A stretch of 64,000 nucleotides of DNA. It comes from Acrasis kona (Eukaryota > Heterolobosea > Eutetramitea > Acrasida > Acrasidae). Where the stretch lies: positions 1 through 64,000 of the forward strand of contig JAOPGA020001714.1 in NCBI GenBank assembly GCA_026419775.2. The letters run 5' to 3'. The translations under genes were made by a program, and so were the position numbers. The notes below the pieces were generated by a model that made no database searches, was not told the DNA's origin, and was given only the letters and a program-made list of their open reading frames with translations. Shown here piece after piece: positions 51,210-63,365 of this stretch. The number at the start of each line of letters is the position of its first letter. Positions within the stretch are counted from its first letter, which is position 1.

Positions 51210-53531
51210 ATGGCCAACACAGATTCTGCGATGCAGCAAGTTTGGAAAACATATGGTGTGTCTGCACTATGGAAGTTCAAGGTACTCCCGCAGTGTATGC
51301 ATAAGTCAAAGTCCTCACCTCACGAATTTTTATAGTTAGTTGATATTAAAGATGAGTTGAGGATAAAAGGATTACTTTTAACTGGAAACAAACCAGACGT
51401 CATCGAAAGATTGAATCGCAAGTACTTATCCGAGTTAACAGAGGAAGAGGCCATACAACATGCGAAAACAACCTCAGAGACTGCATTGGATAATGGAGAC
51501 GAGGAAGAAAAGGAAGAAGAGGAAGATCATCAATCACCCACCATCACAACTCAAGTCAAGACGGACGATGTGACCAAGGTCTCTCCCATAGCACAAACTC
51601 TTGTGCAACCACCGCCCCTACCCATACCACCCACACTAACTACACCATTGTTAGCACCCAACATGTATAACCCTTACGTTCCTGGTGTGTTACCCATGTG
51701 GTCCACAGTAAGTCCTCTCCAACCCAATACTCAAGGTCCAATTGTTCCACCACCACCACTTCCATCATCAATCAACAACGGTCAAAAATCAACATCACCC
51801 ATAACAGCACCCATCAAGAAGACACCACCACCTACATTACAACACAATCACTACCACAATCACATGCACTATAACCAAAACATGTACAACACGTACGTGC
51901 TGCCAAACTCAATGATGCCCATTATTGGGTACAATGGATACGTGCCAATGCCACAATACTATCCCACCATAGCGAGCGCACCAGCGAAACCATTATTGAA
52001 GCCCAACAATACGTCTCAACTCAAAGTCATCTCTCCTCCAATGTCGCACGCATCATCTCCCATGTCAGTCACGCCGACAATGTCACCGGACAAGAGCGTG
52101 ATCGATGCCGATCCATCCAAAACATCGCCGCCACAAGTAGCACCTCCATCACCAACACGTTATCACAACCCACCAAGCAAACTCAAAAAGATGGGTCTCA
52201 TGAAGGAACCCATATTGGCCGCAAAGACTGTATATGGAAGCAAGGTCAAATCACAAGCTCTACTCGTAGAAAAGAAGGCATCATCGTCCATCACGTCATC
52301 GCAAGCCAACGTAAACACGCCCACAGTGATCCAACCAACAGGATTAACAAAAACTGGAAAGGTTCCCAAACGTTACCAACACAGTGCAGCATGGCTCAAC
52401 AAGAAGGAACAAGAGAGAGCAGCAGCAGCAGCAAGAGAAGCAGCATCGGGATCGAAACCAATCAAACAAAAACAATCAAAAAAGATTAAACTTTTAGATC
52501 CGCCCATGATGACCAATCAAAAGGACAAGAAGCACGAAAAGAAAAAGAGCGAACCGTCGCCATCACAATCGGTCAAGAGAGAGACCATCGAGATTAAGCC
52601 AATCATCACGGACAGAGTGGGTCACAAGGGACCTCCAAAATCAACTCCGCTCAAAATGCCCACCAAAAAAAAGAGGAAGATTGATCAGGAGGTCAAACAA
52701 GAATCATCGGATGCATCATCGGACACATCGGCGCTCATCATGCAAATCGATAATGTGTTCAAGGGCGAACCATTACAAATGATTCACGAAGGAGATGACC
52801 TCGCCGATTACATGAGCGACCTGTACACTGATTTTGCATCATCCACCCCCACCGATCTCACGTCCACCACATCGTCATCTTCATTGAATGGGTTGATGGT
52901 GGACCTCACATCCTGTCTCAACGTGAAACAAGAAGATCAATCATCGCGAGCGATCAGCGATAATAACGCCGAGGAGGACGAAGCGTTCTTAACAGCACCA
53001 GACGAAAATCAATCACAATGCGATTACGAATATCACTTTTCGGTTCATTTGATTAGGGACAGTCAGAGCGATTCTCGTCAGATTCGCATCCATGGAAACA
53101 CGTCGCTGCATGATTTGATTCATGCCACGTTGGATACATTCCAAGAAGATCATTTTGGAGGATTAGGAATCGTCGCTGGAGTGGATCATGAATCACGTTA
53201 TACTGTTTCGTTGCCCACCGGGGAATTACTTTATCACCCCAATCACGTTCCTCAAGAGTTGAATTGTGCCAGCAGCAGCGACCAAGTTACATTGTATAGT
53301 GGTGGAATTAATTTGGAACATGTGGTCAGGGTTGTGTTTGAGGATCAAGATGCGACGTTGACCTTGAATGTAGAGGCCATCACTCAGGTGCAGGACGAAG
53401 AGGAAGCCACGATGGATTATTCACAAGAGGATGGAATACATGTCTACTTTAATCATCACGACGATGAATTGGACTCGCAGGGGGAAACTCTTGGAGCAGT
53501 CGAGAATGTAACCATGATTGAATCGGTATAG
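51210..53531 (+). CDS. SAP-domain nuclear protein
   Basis: Two exons, 51210-51281 and 51336-53531, with a 54-nt intron, phase 0; 755 aa. The intron splits the SAP domain, which reads LWKFK-LVDIKDELRIKGLLLTGNKPDVIERL (DNA-binding helix-turn-helix). Then come a proline-rich region (100-300), a lysine-rich basic part with several nuclear-localisation-like motifs (KKKRKID), and sumoylation-like sites (VKQE, VKRE, IKPI). The C-terminus (about 600-700) HFSVHLIRDSQSDSRQIRIH...LHDLIHATLDTF faintly recalls the plasmid pRiA4b ORF3-like fold. It is likely a chromatin or transcription factor. Confidence 0.75.
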
Positions 53532-53595
53532 GTTGTAAATTATTAAATTATTTATAGGGATTAGAACAGGAGAGGAGCATATGAAATAAAACAAT

Positions 53596-56500
53596 TTATT
53601 GTACATCTGTTGTTGTTGTTGTTGTATCTTTTTGAACGGGTGGTGGTGCAGTGGTGGTTGCTTCTTCGGTGGTCAGGGAAGTCTTTTTGTGAGGAATGTG
53701 GGGAACGTCTTGTTCTGAATGCGCACCGCTCACAATGTGATTAATCTTTACCTTTTTAACGTCTGGTTGATGTGTTTCGGCTTCACCTGCAGCCGAAGAA
53801 GAGGGCTTTTCGTCTGCATCTCGGGTCGCACTTGTCCTCTTTCTCTTTCTCTTTGTCACTGTCTTCTTTTCTTCATCACTAAATTGCTCGATTGGATCGT
53901 TTTCCACATCAATGGCCTTCTTCTCCACAAAGCTCTTGATGCTTGTCTGCTTTCCTCTATTCTTGATCACCTTCTTCTTGGGAGGTTGGATCACCGCCTT
54001 TGTTTCTCCGCTGCTGCTGGGCTTGGCAGGCGTCTTGACCAACACGTGTTGCTTCTTTGGAGTAAACACCCAATTAGGATTGGGTTGCTTCTTGGTGGGA
54101 CTTCCCAATTGAACAATCTTGTGGAAGAACTTTCCAATCACCTCCAATCGATTCAAGCACAAACCCTCTCGAGGGAAACTACCCTCCTTGCCGTCGGCAT
54201 CTTGAATCTTTACGAAATCCAAATTGTGCATCGTCCGCCAAATCCTTTAAAATTGAATCCATGGGTCTGAACGCCCCTCACCAATTCATAATCAATGAGT
54301 AACGGGATGCCACCACTTGGGAAGACCTGATCCAGCCACCTTCAAGTGAGTAAACTTCTCCCTCATCTGTTCGACGTTAGAGAACACAAATCTCTTCAAC
54401 AAGATCATGACCCTACATCGATGAAGCACCTTCTTTGCGGTGGTGGCAGTAATGTCCTCGTTGTTTGCAATCTTTAATTCGTCCTGATCATCTGGCAATT
54501 CAATGCTGAATTCAACCTCCACCGGTTGACCGTAGTCATTTGGATTTCTGGTGATGCGATCTGGTTCGTCGGTATCCAACTTTTTACAAATCTGCAACAA
54601 TTGTTTCATGTACAGCGCCACGTCGTTTGCATTCTTTCTCAAATTTGCAAATTTGATAATCTTGTAAAATTCAGGGACGCCATTCTCATCAGGGTGAGTA
54701 CCACATTGCATCATGCACCTCTGAATATCGCTCTTTTCTCTCTTCGTCCACTCCTCTACGTTAGCATACGGCAAGCTGCTCATTTGAATGTTCTTCGATT
54801 TGTTGTCGTCGTGGTTGTGCTCCGTGTCGGTGTGATCATCGTCCACGTCGGTATCTTGTTGTTGCGATATGGATTTACCAGCTGCTGCCAGCATGGCCTG
54901 TATCAATTTATTGGCCCTCTTGTTGACGACCGCCACGCCCGGCCAGCTCTCTCTTGCCTTGTTCTTTTCTCTTCGATTGCTGGCGCTGCTGGCCACTTGT
55001 TGATCGAATTTCTTCACAAAGCACAAATCTCTATCGCTCTGTATGGAATCATAGTGACCATATCCATGCTTCGCCAATCCAAGCAACAAGTCTCGATCGC
55101 ACTCTTGATCCCACCACGGTGCAGCAGGTCTCACGTTTAATCTAGGAATCACCGATGTGTTTTGTGAAGTGTTGTCCGAATTGAGCTTGTGACCATAAAT
55201 ATCCAGCACCTTGAACAATTCGGATTGGAATCGAATCTTTTTTAGATAATTGCGAATGCCACGCTTGGCACTGGCAACATATTCTGGATCGTTGAGTATG
55301 GGATGAATTTGTGATTCGTTGATTTGGAATGGAGCAGAGTGGTACACGTGCTCTGCATCCACCGTGACTCGCAGTTGATAGGTACCTGCACATCCAGGAC
55401 ATGGAATCACCAGGGATCGATCTGATTTTGGCAAGTCGATGAATCGACAAATCATCACCTTTGATTTTTGAACATCTTGATCGGTGCTAATCTTTAAAAT
55501 CTCTGCGGACAGCGACACGCTGGGCGATTTGACTTGTTTGGATAGATTCACGTTCAAATTCTCTGCTGCATGGGGTGATTTGGGAGCAAACTCGATCATG
55601 ACGGGCGCATCGTTGTCGATCACCTTGTCGTCGGGTATCAATCCGCTCTGAATCAAATTCTGCAAGAATTGTAAATCTTGTTGGTTGGATTCTGCATTGG
55701 ATTTCTCGATGGTGATCAACAATTGCACGAAGCTCTCCGCGAAGGAATGAATTTCGTCCACCGAGTGATTTTGTAATTTGCTGGATTGGATGGATTCCCA
55801 TTTGCCCCATCCCATCTCCAAGAAGGCCTTTTGGAATCGACCGCGCTGTGCCTTGTTCCATCCGCTAATGACCTGATTGGTCGTCTTCTTCTTTTGATGC
55901 ACGGTGAGCGCCATCTCGTCATCAGAATCATTGTGGTGATGGGTGGGAGAATCAATCAACAATCGCTCTCCGCCGCTGCGCAGACGCGGCTTGTCTATTT
56001 TGTCCTGCCATTGCCTGGCCAATTCGCGTTGATCGGCATCGAATCGACTGCTGTAGCTCAATTGAGTCAACAATTGCTCCAGCGCTTGTAATTTCTTGTT
56101 GTGCTTCTTTTCGAACGACAAATCTTGTGGATTCTCGACGTGTTCGTTCACCAACTGTTCCACCCTGGACAAGAACTTTTCCTTTTCTTCTAGCGTGGAT
56201 AACGAATTGGATTCTCCCAATTTACTCAACAATCCAAACGCATCATTTGATTCTGGTAGAATCTTGTTCCAGAAATCAGCATCATGAATGTCAATCTCCA
56301 TATCGCCCTTGTCGAAACAAAAAGTGGCCTTGGCAAAGGTGCTCAATCCCTTATCGGATGATGATTTGACGGTCGACGTGGACGATCCATCCGATTGTGC
56401 ATCCGATTGTGAATCGTAACGAACGATGGTGGAATTTCTCTCCAGGATGCTATCAATGTCGCCCTCCACCAATAGCGCCTCCTCTTCATGATCGTCCTTG

Positions 56501-59452
56501 TTGGCAGCATAGGCACCAAATCTCAACAAGACGTCAATCTCCTCCTTGTCCAATCCATGTTGTTGATCGTTCTTGTCGTTCTTGTGACTGGGATCGAATT
56601 CAGAGTTCAACACGGCACGATCCAATCCCAATTTCTTGCTGGCCCTCTCGAACATTTCCTTCTCCCTGGTGTTCTTGGTCAACAATCGATAAATCTTGAC
56701 CTCCTTGGTCTGACCGATGCGATGCACTCTTGCTTGCGCCTGCAAATCATTCTGTGGATTCCAATCGCTGTCATAAATAATGACCGTGTCTGCTGCGGTC
56801 AAATTAATGCCCACTCCGCCCGCTCTGGTGCTGACCAAGAACAAGAACACGTCTTGTTTGGGATCGCTGAATTTGTCGATGCTTTGTTGTCTCTCGTCTC
56901 CTCTGATGCTCCCGTCCAATCTCACATAACTAAATTTCTTGTACTGACAATAATCCTCCAAAATGTTCAGCACCCTGACCATCTGGGAAAAGATGAGCAC
57001 CTTGTGTTTGTTTTGCGATAGTTTGGTCAGCAGCTTGTCGACCAGGATCAATTTGCTGCTGGATTTGATCAACGATTCGTTGACCTGTGCATCGTCCATG
57101 CTCCTGGTGATGCTCTCCTCCGCACCAGCGATCAAGAAGGGATGGTTGCACACCTTTCTCACCTCCATCAATATATTGCTCAAGCGAGGAATGTTATCCT
57201 TCTTGAGGCCTCGTGCCAAAAAGTCTCTGTTGCGATCCAGGATGGCGCGATAATATGTTTTTTGCGTATTGGTGGGAACCACCTCCACCACAATTTCCTC
57301 CTTGGGCGGAATGGATTTCTCCACGTCCTCCTTCAATCTTCTCAACAAGTAGGGCTTGATCAATTTGTGGAGCGTCTCCACCTGCGAAGAATCCTTCATG
57401 TCTCCGAATTCTTGCAAGAAATCAGCGCTCGATGCGAACGTGTCGTCGTCACAAAAGTTCAACAAGCTCCACAATTCCTCCATGTCGTTCTGGATGGGCG
57501 TGCCTGTCAACAACAACTTGTGCTTGGCATGGAAGCATTTTAACGATTCCATCAGTTTGGAATTCTTGTTCTTCAATCGATGAGCCTCGTCCACCACCAA
57601 CATTTGCCACTGAATCTTGTTGAGCGACGATTGTTCCGCTAGAATGGTCTCGTAGGTGGTGATGAGCACGTTGAACTTGAACATTGAGGTGATGGGTCGA
57701 TTTGTTTTTGGATTGTTGTAGTAGAATTCATATTGATAAATAATGTCCCTCGACTGCTTGCTTCCGTGGAATACCACCGGGTTCATGCTGCTCCAATTCT
57801 CCACTTCTCTCTTCCAGTGCGATATGGTGCTCAACGGCGCCACGATCAAGAACGGACCTCTGTTGTGGAGCACTCGATTCAAATGCTCCATGGTGGTGAC
57901 CGTTTGCACCGTCTTTCCCAGTCCCATCTCGTCGGCAAGGATGGAATTCTTGTCCTGGTAATAATTGAACACCAACCAATTCAATCCTTGAATTTGATAC
58001 TCCCTCAACATGGTCAACGTTCGTTGGTACCTGTCCAATTCCTGTTCGTCGGCGTCTTTTAGCGCCTGTATTTTTTTGAATTGACGAATGGATGGTTTCT
58101 TGGGTGCCGCTCTTTGATTCGCGGGCGGCAATCTTCTCGATGCGTAGAATCGTTCGAACATTTTGGGATCCACGAACTTGAGATCGGATTCAAACTCCCA
58201 CGTGATTTCGGAATATTGTTGTGATTTCCACTTGATGAGGTATACCTTGACGTCTTTTGTCTTTTTTTGTATGCTGACGTCAATGATGCGATCCACCTCC
58301 AAAAAGTATGGATTAATGTAGTCGGTCAAATCATAGTCATTGGCGCTTGTTTCGGTGATTTGACTCTCGCTCATCACGTTCTTGTGGAAGCGCGTCGTTC
58401 TTTCTTTTCCTCGCGGTTGCGATTCCACTTCGGATCTCACGATCCACTCGCAGTGCATGTATGATTTGTCCTTGTATTTGACCAGGTATTCGAGGGTGTC
58501 GATGTCATCTTCTTCCTTGATGGTTTCGTCCTTCTTGATGAGCCTGCACGCAATGAGCTTTTCAATGATTTTATCGTCGTCCATGATTACGAAACCAATG
58601 TCTTCTTCAATGTTTTCTTCTTCTTCTTCATCCGATGATGATGATGCTTGCTTTTTGCGTGACTTGTTGTTGGCACTTGGTTTTGATGGTTGTCTTGCCG
58701 TGCGTTTTTTGGGCTTTTCTTCTTCTTCAGAAGAGGCTTCTGTTTCATTGTATTCGAATTGATCCTTATCATCATCATCGTCTTCACCATCATCATCATC
58801 ATCATTGGCTTGATCCATTTCTTCATCTTGGTCAAAATCATTTTCGTCTGGTTCCACATACTTTGTTCTTCCTCCTCTTGATCTTAGTTCGCGTATCGGT
58901 TGAAAGTCGCTCTCGTCAATTACACGTTTGGAACTTTTAACTGTGCGAGCAGGTTTTTTTGGAGCAGGTTTTGGTTTGGCACGCTTGACGGGTGCTTTGC
59001 GTGCAGGCTTCTTTTTGACTTCTTCGAAATCTTCATCGTCTGAATCATCTTGTTGAGATTCCTCATCAGCGTCATCATCATCATCATCATCGTTGTCGTC
59101 TTGTTCGCTTTCTTCGTTATTTTCTGCATCAGAATTTTCTTCCGCTGCCTCTTCATGTTCTGATTCAACTTCAGGTTCAGGTTCTGGATTTTTAAAGTTT
59201 CTTCTCGCGGCCCGACGGCGAATTGTTGTTGTGGACTGGACGGGCTCCTCTACTTTTTCATTTTTTTTCTAAATGTTACACGAAATGTAAAATCAATTCA
59301 ACACAGTACTTTTGAGTCCACTTGTTCTTTCATCTCTTCATCTTGTTCCACATCTTTTACATCATCAACCATTGAGTCCTCCTCATTGGCGCTCTATGTT
59401 ACAACGTTAGTGACCCATACTTGAATACCCTTACATTAGTAGAAGATGGCAT
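53596..59452 (-). CDS. CHD-family chromatin remodelling ATPase (frame broken near the 3' end)
   Basis: Exons 59435-59452, 59310-59393 and 54292-59268 (introns 41 and 41 nt, phase 0) encode 1692 aa: an acidic/basic N-terminus, tandem chromodomains (LEYLVKYKDKSYMHCEWI and VYLIKWKSQQYSEITWE), a SNF2 ATPase with DEMGLGKTVQT (motif I), VDEAHRLKN (II), LLLTGTPIQN (III), and STRAGGVGINL plus ARVHRIGQ in the helicase-C half, then SANT/SLIDE-like parts. RKVCNHPFLIAGAEE resembles the CHD6-9 class. The frame stops at 54292 after WWHPVTH, but DYELVRGVQTHG and, in further frames, DSILKDLADDAQFG and a 211-codon tail (53596-54231) read on as the expected continuation. The break is described in the findings. 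Confidence 0.9.
58768..58806. repeat. ATC/GAT trinucleotide-rich tract (acidic coding)
   Basis: Imperfect ATC repeats on the plus strand encode poly-Asp on the minus strand in the CHD N-terminus. Confidence 0.8.
59070..59100. repeat. ATC/GAT trinucleotide tract (acidic coding)
   Basis: A second run of ATC units, giving an Asp run in the CHD N-terminal region. Length polymorphism is likely. Confidence 0.8.
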
Positions 59453-60443
59453 GGCACTTATTTATCGCTGTACCTTGTTCTTTGGAACGTTTGTTCGTTG
59501 CGCTCAAACTTTACGCGGCAACGGGCAGTCGACTGTTTCTAAGAATTTGAAAACACACAGTTTCTTATTGGATCTTGCACACGATAACCTTACAACAGAG
59601 ATAATAAGTTGGAACGAGCGTGCATCAATTAATCACTTAATTTATTGAACAAAACAATACTATGGTTTGTGGGCAACAATAACTTGATAGAGCCACCCGG
59701 CACATTTGAAGGGAAGTGCAACACTTTTCTTTTTTGTGTTCGAATTGAACGGAACCTAAACGTAATGAACTTTTGTCAAATGTGACAAGTAATCTCATCA
59801 GCCCTCAACAATTAATTTTTTCGCAAACAATCCCTTTTTGTTTATCTAAATCTAATTGTAGTAATCTAATTGTAGTGATAGATTAATTGCGTTTTAAAAT
59901 CGACGACATGATATCTCTCGTCACACCCGTATTTGACATTTAATGTAACATTGTAAAGTTGAAGCTCTCTAGTTAAATTTAATTGGGTTACGTTAACCGA
60001 CCGCAATCACAACGCTAAATACTAGCAACTTTAGATCCCACAAATTGTACTTTCTTAATGGTGTAGAGGAATATACAATGTCAATAGTCCGTGGTATTAA
60101 ATGGTATAACTCTATAATTCGCTGCAGATGTAGGCTAGTAGGTTGCTGTGTCGTTTGCTGACTCCACGTTGTTTGTCATCTTTTGCTTACTCAACCTTGT
60201 CTGTTACAATGGGAAATATAATTATTCTGGATTTCTACGGGGTCATGTCAACCGATCGGGTTTGAACCCGTTTGTTGTTGGATTTCACTTCTTCTCTTCG
60301 TGCGTCAACATTAGAACTGAGGAGGGTGGCTTGGGTCAAATCAAGACCCCTTGAGATTGGTGACAATTAACTTTTTAATTTTGTTGGAAGAAACCTGTCA
60401 ATCATGAACAAAAATCTTGTCGAAAAAAGTAACTAAATAATAT
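59453..60443. other. Longest gene-free stretch; 3' region of RBM42 and promoter of CHD
   Basis: Nearly 1 kb without a supported gene. A tandem 14-nt unit (AATCTAATTGTAGT twice, about 59848-59875) is present. A GGGTTTGAACCC near 60257-60268 resembles a T-arm but no cloverleaf can be built around it. A 68-codon frame at 60148-60354 has no support. Confidence 0.4.
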
Positions 60444-61238
60444 TTATGCATTTCTGTCCTTCCATCTTGAACGTCTTAACTTGCATGGTCTGTTTCCAAT
60501 GTATTTTCCGTCCATTTGTTGCAGAGCATTAACGTAGTCTTGTGAGTTTGAAAAGCTTACGAATCCATATCCCTTGCTCTTTCCTGTTCTCTTGTCCATG
60601 ACAACCTTTGCTTTCTGGAAGGAAGAAAATTGTGAAAATGATCTTGTTAAAACATCATCGTTGACTTCGTTTCCCAAATCACCAACAAATATCCGATAAT
60701 CATTTTCTGACCATTCGGCTAGTGTAGGATCCTCCCATACCTCACCAGCAGCCTGTCTTAAAACCTTCTTCTTCTTAGGGCCACTATAATTGGGATCTAA
60801 TGAAAGTTCATCCTCAAAAGTAGGTTGATTTTTGGCCTTTTGTGCGTGGAATTTGTTGGCTTGCTGTTGAACATAGTAGTCGGTTAATAGTTGGTTTGTA
60901 TGTTGTTGTTGATTGGTAACAAAGCTGTTAAAATTATAAGTAGGTGCTGCACTAATCACTTTCTTTTGCTCCTGCTTCACCGCAACGTTGCGTGGTACAA
61001 ATAAGATTTGTTTCTTTGCGGGTTGAGAGCCTGTATCCTCTGTTTTTCGTTTGACGCCGATGGTCTTGTTGGTAGTTGCTTCGGATGTACCTGATGTTAC
61101 AATTTTGCTCTGTGTGTCATTTTGATTGTTGTTTAAAGGTAGATTGTTGCTGATCTCTTGCTGTAGTTTTTGAAGTTGGGCAAATATTTCTGCTTCAGTT
61201 AACTTCTTCTGTGGAACGTCCTTGCTTTTGTCCGACAT
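60444..61238 (-). CDS. RBM42: RNA-binding protein RBM42 homolog
   Basis: Intronless, 264 aa. The RBM42-specific lead-in RQAAGEVWEDPTLAEWSEND is followed by one C-terminal RRM with RIFVGDLGNEV (RNP2), DKRTGKSKGYGFVSF (RNP1) and the ending KLRRSRWKDRN. The N-terminal 150 residues are Q/N-rich and disordered. RBM42 takes part in pre-mRNA splicing and mRNA regulation in stress granules. The start codon is 29 bp from the divergent voltage-sensor-like gene. Confidence 0.95.
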   Translation of the reverse strand: MSDKSKDVPQKKLTEAEIFAQLQKLQQEISNNLPLNNNQNDTQSKIVTSGTSEATTNKTIGVKRKTEDTGSQPAKKQILFVPRNVAVKQEQKKVISAAPTYNFNSFVTNQQQHTNQLLTDYYVQQQANKFHAQKAKNQPTFEDELSLDPNYSGPKKKKVLRQAAGEVWEDPTLAEWSENDYRIFVGDLGNEVNDDVLTRSFSQFSSFQKAKVVMDKRTGKSKGYGFVSFSNSQDYVNALQQMDGKYIGNRPCKLRRSRWKDRNA

Positions 61239-61267
61239 TTTATGAAGTTTTAACGGTTGACACCAAA

Positions 61268-62075
61268 ATGCACAAAGCTCACGAGAATGTCAGCCTCATG
61301 AACGACTATGAAACGAGAAATTACGAGTCGGACGATGAAAGATCTGATAACGACGCACCACTATCCTCTCAAGATGTACAAGTCATGCAGGGTTCCAGTA
61401 TCGTCGTTGGGGGTGGGGGATTTAAAATCAAAAGAGGAAATCAAAGCTCTAGTGAGAACGATATTGTAGCGTCCACAAAAATGGAAGAGGCAAGAGATGT
61501 ACTGTCGAGAATCGTCTATTCCAAGTACTACTTTGTTTTCTACGTGATAATGATTTTAATGTCAACGGTTTTATTAGTTTGGAACATTTATACACGAGGG
61601 CAGTACGTTTATCATAATGTCTTTTACATTTACTAAAATGATTAGCCCCCGTCACGTTGGATTCACATTGTTAGAAGGGGCAATAACAACAATGCTTGTT
61701 GTTGAACTTTCTTTCCGTATCATCATACAGAGATCGGCCTTCTTCTCTTCGGTTATGAATTGGGTGGACTTGATAATTATAACAATGTGCACAATCAGTT
61801 TCCTTTTGTACCTGAGGAGTGTTAGAAATTCAACCCAGGAAGAAGTAGGGGAACTAATTGATGCTCTCCTTATCGCTCTTCGGTACTCCACTCAAATGCT
61901 ACAGATTGTTTTATTTATTAAAAATCAAAAAATGAGGAGCGACGAAGTGAAGGAGCATTACATTGATTTGACAGAAGAGAAGTTCGATCTAGAAACACCG
62001 GTGGTCAGCACTCCCATGGTGGAAATGGAATTGAACTCGGAATCAGACAGTGATTCTGATAAAAACGAGGTTTAA
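61268..62075 (+). CDS. Voltage-sensor-domain-like membrane protein
   Basis: Two exons, 61268-61602 and 61646-62075, with a 43-nt intron; 254 aa. An acidic N-terminus is followed by four TM segments arranged like S1-S4: S1 YFVFYVIMILMSTVLLVWNIY, S2 with a buried Glu in VVELSFRIIIQRSAFF, S3 as NWVDLIIITMCTISFLLYL, and an S4-like helix LIALRYSTQMLQIVLFIKNQK with sparse basic residues. The S2-S3 link (FF..VMNWVDL) is typical of voltage-gated channels and Hv1. There is no pore, so this could be a proton-channel-like or sensor-only protein. An acidic C-tail follows. S4 charge density is low. Confidence 0.72.
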
Positions 62076-62568
62076 ACTATAAAATCCGAGTAAATTGGTC
62101 ACATCAGCGGATGATTACAAAAAGTTTTATTGGGTATAGTCATCAACAAGATTCCACCACTATGAAACAACCACTTTATTATTCAATGTGAATGTCATCA
62201 AGGCGTATCGTATTAAAATTACCTTTCTACATTTGTTTACAATTGAATCAGTTGTGATTTTATAAAACACGTATATTTTTATTAACATATAATACACTAT
62301 GATCCGCGTAGTCCAAGGAAGAGATTATAACAAGCAATATAAAAATTGGGAATGCCATAGAAGAAGTGTACTCATCAACTTTCAGGAGGAAAAGTCTATT
62401 TGACAGATCTTTTTGACAAAGCACAGTCGCATTACCCAGTAATAGCTTACCAGTAATGAGATCTACTGAGACCGTAATTCTGTTTTAGAAGAGAACCACC
62501 GTTTCAGGGCACAAAAAAGGGTATTAATATTATTTACCCATTTGGATAGCTTTAAAACTATTTTTAAA
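62076..62568. other. Intergenic between tandem genes
   Basis: AT-rich with no supported frame. It includes the likely poly(A) region of the upstream gene and the promoter of the PAP2 gene. Confidence 0.4.
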
Positions 62569-63246
62569 ATGAACCATACATTGAGTTCAAGGCTCATATA
62601 TTTGTTACGTGGATTGGCACCCTATATGATTCTCGGGCTACTAGTAGCCGCTGTATCAAACATTACACTTTTCTCTTACATGCAAAACAACATATATCAA
62701 ACAAAATACTTTGACAAACATTGGATTAGGAGAGTGCAAGATCTGACATGGTTAGGTCCGTACTTTCGTATATCCTCCATGATTGGGAATACACCAGTTA
62801 TTTTGTTGATTACCGTTCCCATGATGAGGCATCTTTATGCAAGAAACAACTTTCACACATCAATGACATTTGCAATACTTTTATCATCTTCGTTTATTGT
62901 ATCTTTCACCCTAAAGCACATGTTCAACAGAGAGAGACCGGTTAATGACGGTTTTGGCGAGCACAACTTGACAACAAGCTTCCCATCAGGGCACAGTATT
63001 GCAGTACCCTTTATATTCTTTTTGGTTCAATGGTTCCTCATCAAAAAGTATTCCAAAAAAGCATTATTATTGGTTCCTGTTCTTTTGTGGCAAACATTTT
63101 TTACTGTAATTTCTAGGGTGTACCTTTCTACGCACTATCCCACTGACATTGTTGGCGGACTGTTAGCGTCTGCATGCTTTCTGTCAGTGTTCTACTTGGG
63201 ATTGAAAAGGAATAAAGAGTTCTTCGAGAACGAAAAATATGAATAA
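62569..63246 (+). CDS. PAP2-family membrane phosphatase
   Basis: Intronless, 225 aa from the ATG at 62569. The three PAP2 motifs are intact: KHMFNRERP (KxxxxxxRP), FPSGHS and SRVYLSTHYPTDIVGG, placed between six TM helices. The family removes phosphate from lipids such as phosphatidate, sphingosine phosphate or undecaprenyl/dolichyl pyrophosphate. Short length and motif order recall bacterial PgpB or dolichyl-pyrophosphate phosphatases. Substrate undetermined. ER membrane likely. Confidence 0.9.
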   Translation: MNHTLSSRLIYLLRGLAPYMILGLLVAAVSNITLFSYMQNNIYQTKYFDKHWIRRVQDLTWLGPYFRISSMIGNTPVILLITVPMMRHLYARNNFHTSMTFAILLSSSFIVSFTLKHMFNRERPVNDGFGEHNLTTSFPSGHSIAVPFIFFLVQWFLIKKYSKKALLLVPVLLWQTFFTVISRVYLSTHYPTDIVGGLLASACFLSVFYLGLKRNKEFFENEKYE

Positions 63247-63365
63247 AGCGTTATTGATAAACTAAATGTTGTCACCCATCCTCTGGTGGTTGAATAAATT
63301 GTAAACAACTCAAATAAAAGTACATAATAGTCATCTATTATTAAGTGCTTTAAAATAGAATTAAA

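Noticed and set aside
58587-58940. Open frames rich in Met/His on both strands in the CHD N-terminus
   Set aside because: These are alternative readings of GAT/ATC repeats coding poly-Asp in the real frame.
60257-60268. T-arm-like GGGTTTGAACCC
   Set aside because: No acceptor, D or anticodon stems can be built around it on either strand.
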